From contig CAJVPJ010000194.1 of the NCBI GenBank assembly GCA_910592205.1, positions 1 through 36,002 on the forward strand: a DNA stretch of 36,002 nucleotides, given 5' to 3'. The notes beneath the pieces are model-generated. The model saw nothing but the letters and a program-made list of their open reading frames with translations. It was not told the origin of the DNA and did not search any database. Position numbers and translations under genes: made by a program. The DNA comes from Paraglomus occultum. Its lineage: Eukaryota; Glomeromycota; Glomeromycetes; Paraglomerales; Paraglomeraceae. Shown piece by piece: positions 32,219 through 36,002 of this stretch (position 1 is the first letter of the stretch; each line of letters begins with the position of its first letter).

Positions 32219-33525
32219 TTAACTCAGCTTTGTCTCTTCCGTAAACAAGACATGTGGGTCATCGTTAAGTAAATTCTTTAGATCTGTAAAGAACCCAACT
32301 TTGTCATCCTTTAGATAATGACTGACGCGACCGCTATCCAATATCAAAAGCCGTAATTTTGAAATGAAATGACAGCGACAAAGAATGATGAGAAACGTAG
32401 ATTACTGACAGTCTTTCAGCACGGAAAATTTACAATTTAATGTTTACCTCGTGGATGGTACTGCAAATATCTAAAGAATGGTGTCCAATTTGAATTCATA
32501 TTATATTGGGTTTTCTTCCAACCCAATTCAAAGAATGACTTACCTTTGTTTCACCATCACAGTTATCCCATGGCAATTTCATATCATTCTGAAAGCCAAA
32601 TGTCGGCTTCCAATTTTTACAAGTTTTCTCATGTTGTTGAAACCACCATTTAGAAAACGACTCAAAGACAACTTTGCCAACGAAACAAAGATATTTTGGT
32701 CTGTATTGTTTCACCTTTTCAACGACTGAAGGTATCCCGTCGGCGTATTCTTTTGGAGTCAAGTGCTACATATGAGCCAAATCAATCAACAATCTCTTAT
32801 ACTGTCAGTTATCCCTTCCTGTGATCCAAGAGAAAAAGACATAAACTTACAGATGACGTTCGACTGACTCGCTTAACTACGTTGGTAATTCCAAATCCAA
32901 AATCACGGGCTAATCGAATATCATCTTTAAATGTCACTCGTTCGCCACGTGTCAATCCTAATTAACCCACGATGCGTTATACACTATAGAGAAAAGGTTC
33001 TGGTAAAAAGGATGACAGTCATTACCGCTTTCGTATAAACACGGGTAAAAATGGTTATTAGGACCAGCGAAATGATGCCCCGTCAGTGAGCTTTTTATTC
33101 CAGGATTGATTCCGCAAAAAAGAACTGAGAATATGAATTTGGGAAATTTTTGAATATTTGGTGGTAGTTTGCGTGAGAAAGAATTTTAAATGTTGCGTTT
33201 ATTACAGAATGTTACCATCCAAGTCGTAATCGATAACATCGTCCAATGTGCGATATTCTATTACAGGGTTATTACGCGCATCTTTCTCGTGTCGCACATT
33301 GCTCCTTCGCTGTATGCCCACTTTAGCATTACTACTTGCAGCCACGTTTCTCCGTCGAGGCGGGCGAGGCTTTGTGTTACGCCAAGAAGTGCCTGCTTTG
33401 CCAACAATATTATGGTTATCATTACTCTTGACCGTCTCAGAGACATCGCTCGACCAGTTCTGGGTCGAGGAATATTTGGATATAAAGGTTTTAAAGTCTG
33501 CTTTCGTCGCTGCGTTCACTTCCAT
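32219..33525 (-). CDS. TDG: Thymine/uracil-DNA glycosylase of the TDG/Mug family
   Basis: Six exons, 33525-33216, 33124-33026, 32957-32851, 32765-32544, 32470-32448 (23 nt) and 32333-32219, give 291 residues (876 nt). All junctions are GT-AG and in phase; introns are 68-114 nt. The first about 100 residues are a basic, disordered tail (PRPPRRR). The catalytic domain opens with DLDVLFCGINPG, whose Asn110 corresponds to the water-activating Asn of TDG/Mug, and continues GHHFAGPNNHFYPCLYESG and GFGITNVVKR. The second active-site motif is rebuilt across the microexon as VPSTSGR (250-256), the loop that wedges into DNA. The enzyme removes T or U mispaired with G, in base-excision repair in the nucleus. 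The start at 33525 is chosen because the upstream ORF extension is hydrophobic and atypical. It lies 135 bp downstream of the J-protein gene on the same strand. AATAAA on this strand is at 32147-32142. Confidence 0.93.
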
Positions 33526-33660
33526 GATTACAGAAAAGAATGATGTTTTCGAAAATTTATTGGTTGTTTCAATACAACACGTGATGACATGTAGGTTAAC
33601 AGTTTTCAATATTAATATTATTATCAATATTAAGAAGAATAAATCTACTACTTTTTCTGT

Positions 33661-34834
33661 TCACCTATTTCTTTGTTTGTTTGTTATTAATCTCTGCCGT
33701 ACGTTGTTATACATGCCCTTAAATTCCGAATGCGAGTTCAAGCGTGAATTCACCTCATACATCTCCATCTTCCTCTTTAACATTATTTGTGCTGCGGTAT
33801 CTTTCCGGAACGGCTCGAATCCATCAACCAACAAGGCACTAGCCTCTTGTTCAGCGAACTTGCTCAGTAATTCCAATCGCTGCAACTCCTGACGTATATC
33901 TACTATTTCACTAGGAAACCATATCGGTCCAACATGAGACAGCGCCAGAAACATTGCTATGCACAATCGTCGTAACACGATTATCTGCTCGAATATTGGC
34001 ATGTTACGTAGAATCATGGATATAAAGCTTCCTGAAGTGGACTTTGGATGGAGAATCATCGAGGCTTCCATGCAAGCTACTCCAAAAAACGCGACAAAAC
34101 GCCAGAATCGTCCAAACTGACCTTTACCAAGGAAATTAACAACGAGCATAAACAGGCATGTACTAGTGTAGAATGCTCCAAAGTCAGACCAACCATTAGC
34201 CAAAAATTCGCGCGTTGTTTTACAATGATCGCATTTAATTATCTCTGGGCCAAAGCTAGACATCAAAATAAAAAAGTGGTGTGTAAGTAAGTCGGCTGCA
34301 AATGCGTAAGATATACTCAATTGTCAGTATACCAATCGTCTACCGGTCATATGCAAATCTTTGAACTGGATCCATGAGCGTGTCGTATGCCTTTCGAATC
34401 AGTATAAAAGTCGCTTGTGCTTCTGCGTCTGGGTTTTTGTCGGGATGGTATTGAAGTTGCCTGTTGCAGACAGAGCACACACGTCAGTTGAAAGTACAAA
34501 TCTTACCATAACCATTTGAATGTTCTACTTACAGCCTCCTGAAATGTGTTTTTAGAGTTTTCGCTTCAAACTCTTTCTTGACTCCTAGTATCTCGTAAAA
34601 ATTTGGCTGTATTGACCATATCGCTTCAAATATGGTATACACCAAATACGATATTACAACGACGGTATATATTCTCTTGTAATGTTTTCGAAACTTGTGC
34701 GACTGTGGATGCGGTGGATTATTCGAATAAAATATTCCATAATAAGTCCTTTGTAGAAACGAAGTCGCCAATGGCGGTAGAAAGAGCCAGCCGAAGTAGC
34801 TCAAATACTCTTGCATTGCATTATAATTAGGCAC
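33661..34834 (-). CDS. Membrane-spanning J-domain protein (ER DnaJ-like)
   Basis: Three exons, 34834-34533, 34460-34344 and 34255-33661, with introns of 72 and 88 nt, encode 337 residues (1014 nt). Two hydrophobic segments precede the J domain (about residues 8-27 and 52-70). The J domain starts NFYEILGV, and its HPD tripeptide (106-108, in [12 protein letters not shown]) is formed by exon 2, ending [20 protein letters not shown] short CDHC pair follows (148-151), then three or four membrane segments (about 163-235) and a charged helical C-terminus. HPD marks a co-chaperone that stimulates Hsp70 ATPase. The membrane layout suggests the ER, with BiP/Kar2 or cytosolic Ssa as partner depending on topology, which I cannot settle. 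Fungal membrane DnaJ proteins of this shape are conserved but mostly unnamed. AATAAA lies on this strand at 33561-33556, inside the gap before the TDG-family gene. Confidence 0.88.
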
Positions 34835-35435
34835 GGTGAAAGGTCAAGTGCGTTAAATATATCGCAAATCATGTATTGACACGTGATCAAATTTTAATAA
34901 TGAGATATATAATATAGAGGGCTACTTCTATGACCTCAATAATGTTAATATGGAAATTTAAATGTCAGTCATAAACTAAAAGTGTGTTATTGTAAATTTA
35001 GCATAGAGAAAAGTATCGGACATTGTTCGTTGGCTTAGTTTTTCATACTTTCTTTTTCGTTTCGCGATGACAGGTTCTTTTATGGTTATTATTATTGAAT
35101 TTACATAAGTTCGAGCCGTCTGATCGTTCCCCCGGCAATCAATCATTCAACTAGCAGAGTATCAGTGCATCAATAGACAATCCTACTTGCATGGTATAAT
35201 TTTGCAGTGCATTGATTACACAACTCACTTTAATATTAATATGGGTATTGGTATTAGACATTCTGAACTTTCCGATGTGTGACTGATTGAAATACACTAA
35301 TAAGAGCACTATTATCTGGAGGTTCAGAGAAACAACTGGAAAGTGTTTTCGATGTGATAATGCTGCTGCATTCTCAACTGAGGAACTAATTGTGCAAGCA
35401 CAACATGGCATTAGAAAATTTCATTTATCCCAACG
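34835..35435. other. Intergenic stretch
   Basis: No supported gene. The bases just past 34834 should contain the J-protein promoter. A short plus-strand frame near 35310-35420 contains GKCFRCDN, but it is too short to assign. Confidence 0.45.
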
Positions 35436-35730
35436 TTATATATGGGGCGTGCTGTAATAAAGTGAACATAGTAAGCAAATAAAACTAACAAAAATCTTGT
35501 ATAATATGTTTGTATCAAAAATGTATCTTGGTTGTTTAGCATCACGACGGTAGCAGGGAAGGGGTTGGCGATCGATGTTAGAAGCTCCGGATAAAGCAAT
35601 ATTGGCTGCCGCGTTCGTGTCTCTTCCTCTTGTCGTGTATGCTCTATAGTTTTTTTTGTCCCTCTCCGCGAATGTCCTTTGATGGTACTTCCCGTGCTCT
35701 TCCAATGTCCAAAACAATGGATTATCGCTG
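35436..35730 (-). pseudogene. C-terminal remnant of a Fanzor/TnpB-like protein
   Basis: A minus-strand frame of about 95 codons reads NPLFWTLEEHGKYHQRTFAE, then YRAYTTRGRDTNAAANIALSG, QPLPCYRRDAKQP and a hydrophobic, AT-rich tail to a stop at 35436. R-D-x-N-A-A-x-N-I is the third RuvC motif of IS605 OrfB/TnpB and eukaryotic Fanzor nucleases; its Asp is a catalytic residue. PLPCYRR after it resembles the tail of fungal copies. The zinc ribbon CxxC pairs and all upstream RuvC and REC regions are missing, and stops lie upstream on this strand, so this is a decayed end of an element. The assignment is by motif only; the rest may lie beyond the window or be lost. Confidence 0.45.
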
Positions 35731-35804
35731 CTACTTGCTTGCCTACAGAAGGTTGAGCATTATTAGAGGTCCACCTTAGCTGTGCTTAATAAAGGACACA
35801 CAAA

Positions 35805-35868
35805 GGTAGCAGGTGGGAGTTGTAATTTTTGTTCTTACAAGTTCAACTGCTACCCATGAAATGGTAGC
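35805..35868. repeat. Nested inverted repeats beside the Fanzor-like remnant
   Basis: GGTAGCAG (35805-35812) pairs with CTGCTACC (35847-35854), and inside it TTGTAA (35820-35825) pairs with TTACAA (35835-35840). The right arm can also pair with a third copy, GGTAGC at 35863-35868, so two alternative hairpins compete for it. GGTAGCAGG is found again at 35549-35557 inside the remnant. Confidence 0.6.
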
Positions 35869-35898
35869 TCAGAAGCCTAACAGCTATACTGTTGCTTA

Positions 35899-36002
35899 TA
35901 CACTCACTACCAAAAAGTATTGGCTGAAATTTGCTGATCAATAGTAAAACATACGAAAAATCTATTTTTTCGAAAATCTCTATCAGCAATATCTATTGTG
36001 TA
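35899..36002 (+). mobile_element. Tc1/mariner-like or MITE-like left end, cut by the window edge
   Basis: After a TA at 35899-35900 the sequence runs CACTCACTACCAAAAAGTATTGGC, which has the look of a Tc1/mariner terminal repeat. Inside it lies a foldback: TTGCTGAT (35931-35938) pairs with ATCAGCAA (35982-35989), and CGAAAAA (35954-35960) with TTTTTCG (35966-35972). The window ends in GTGTA, the complement of the TACAC at the start, so a small foldback element of about 100 bp is possible. No coding sequence is visible. Confidence 0.4.

Noticed and set aside
33248-33892. 214-codon plus-strand frame
   Set aside because: It lies antisense across the first TDG-family exon and the end of the J-protein gene, both of which have family motifs and closing splice phases on the minus strand.
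1-36002. tRNA and rRNA genes
   Set aside because: I looked by eye for T-arm words such as GGTTCGANTCC with a matching acceptor stem, and for long GC-rich rRNA blocks, and found none. A short or intron-containing tRNA could be missed.

Overview
The window is nuclear DNA from a fungus, most likely an early-diverging, AT-rich lineage of Mucoromycota/Glomeromycotina type. The reasons are short GT-AG introns (mostly 70-180 nt) in compact genes, 23- and 33-nt microexons, fungal orthologues (Vts1, a Pex26-like tail-anchored protein, an FMP32/CCDC90-type mitochondrial protein, a fungal UbiE-like methyltransferase, an O-fucosyltransferase/CigA-like protein), a decayed Sel1-repeat gene, a Tubby-like protein, and scattered transposon ends. 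No bacterial operon structure, rRNA, tRNA or CRISPR array was seen. Gene models below were spliced by hand from reading frame, splice signals and protein-family logic; they are not backed by transcripts.

Layout. 1-680: transposon termini and repeat debris. 679-930: an orphan last exon resembling an NAD-dependent epimerase (minus). 1091-2231: SAM-dependent methyltransferase (minus, 4 exons). 2232-6133: no supported gene, ending in a 14-G run. 6134-7765: single-exon membrane-anchored O-fucosyltransferase-like enzyme (plus). 8754-10236: Pex26-like tail-anchored protein (minus, 3 exons). 10237-13600: no supported gene. 13610-14340: Sel1-repeat pseudogene. 15795-16070: three degenerate ~100-112 bp tandem repeats whose hairpins are kept by compensatory changes. 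16122-17926: coiled-coil protein of unknown function (plus, at least 4 exons, start not found). 17927-23067: mostly empty. 23068-25333: Vts1-type RNA-binding protein (plus, 5 exons). 27525-28488: mitochondrial coiled-coil protein of the CCDC90/FMP32 family (plus, 5 exons), convergent with a Tubby-like protein (28817-29479, minus). 29480-32218: no certain gene, but a 37-bp minisatellite and a possible small membrane protein. 32219-33525: thymine-DNA-glycosylase family enzyme (minus, 6 exons). 33661-34834: multi-spanning membrane J-protein (minus, 3 exons), tandem with the glycosylase. 35436-36002: C-terminal remnant of a Fanzor/TnpB-like protein beside nested inverted repeats and another transposon end.

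The genes are ordinary housekeeping or cell-biology functions (post-transcriptional control, DNA repair, ER folding, peroxisome biogenesis, mitochondrial inner membrane, glycosylation) and do not form a single pathway. The least explained items are the covarying tandem hairpins at 15.8-16.07 kb, the coiled-coil family protein next to them, and the Fanzor-like remnant at the right edge.
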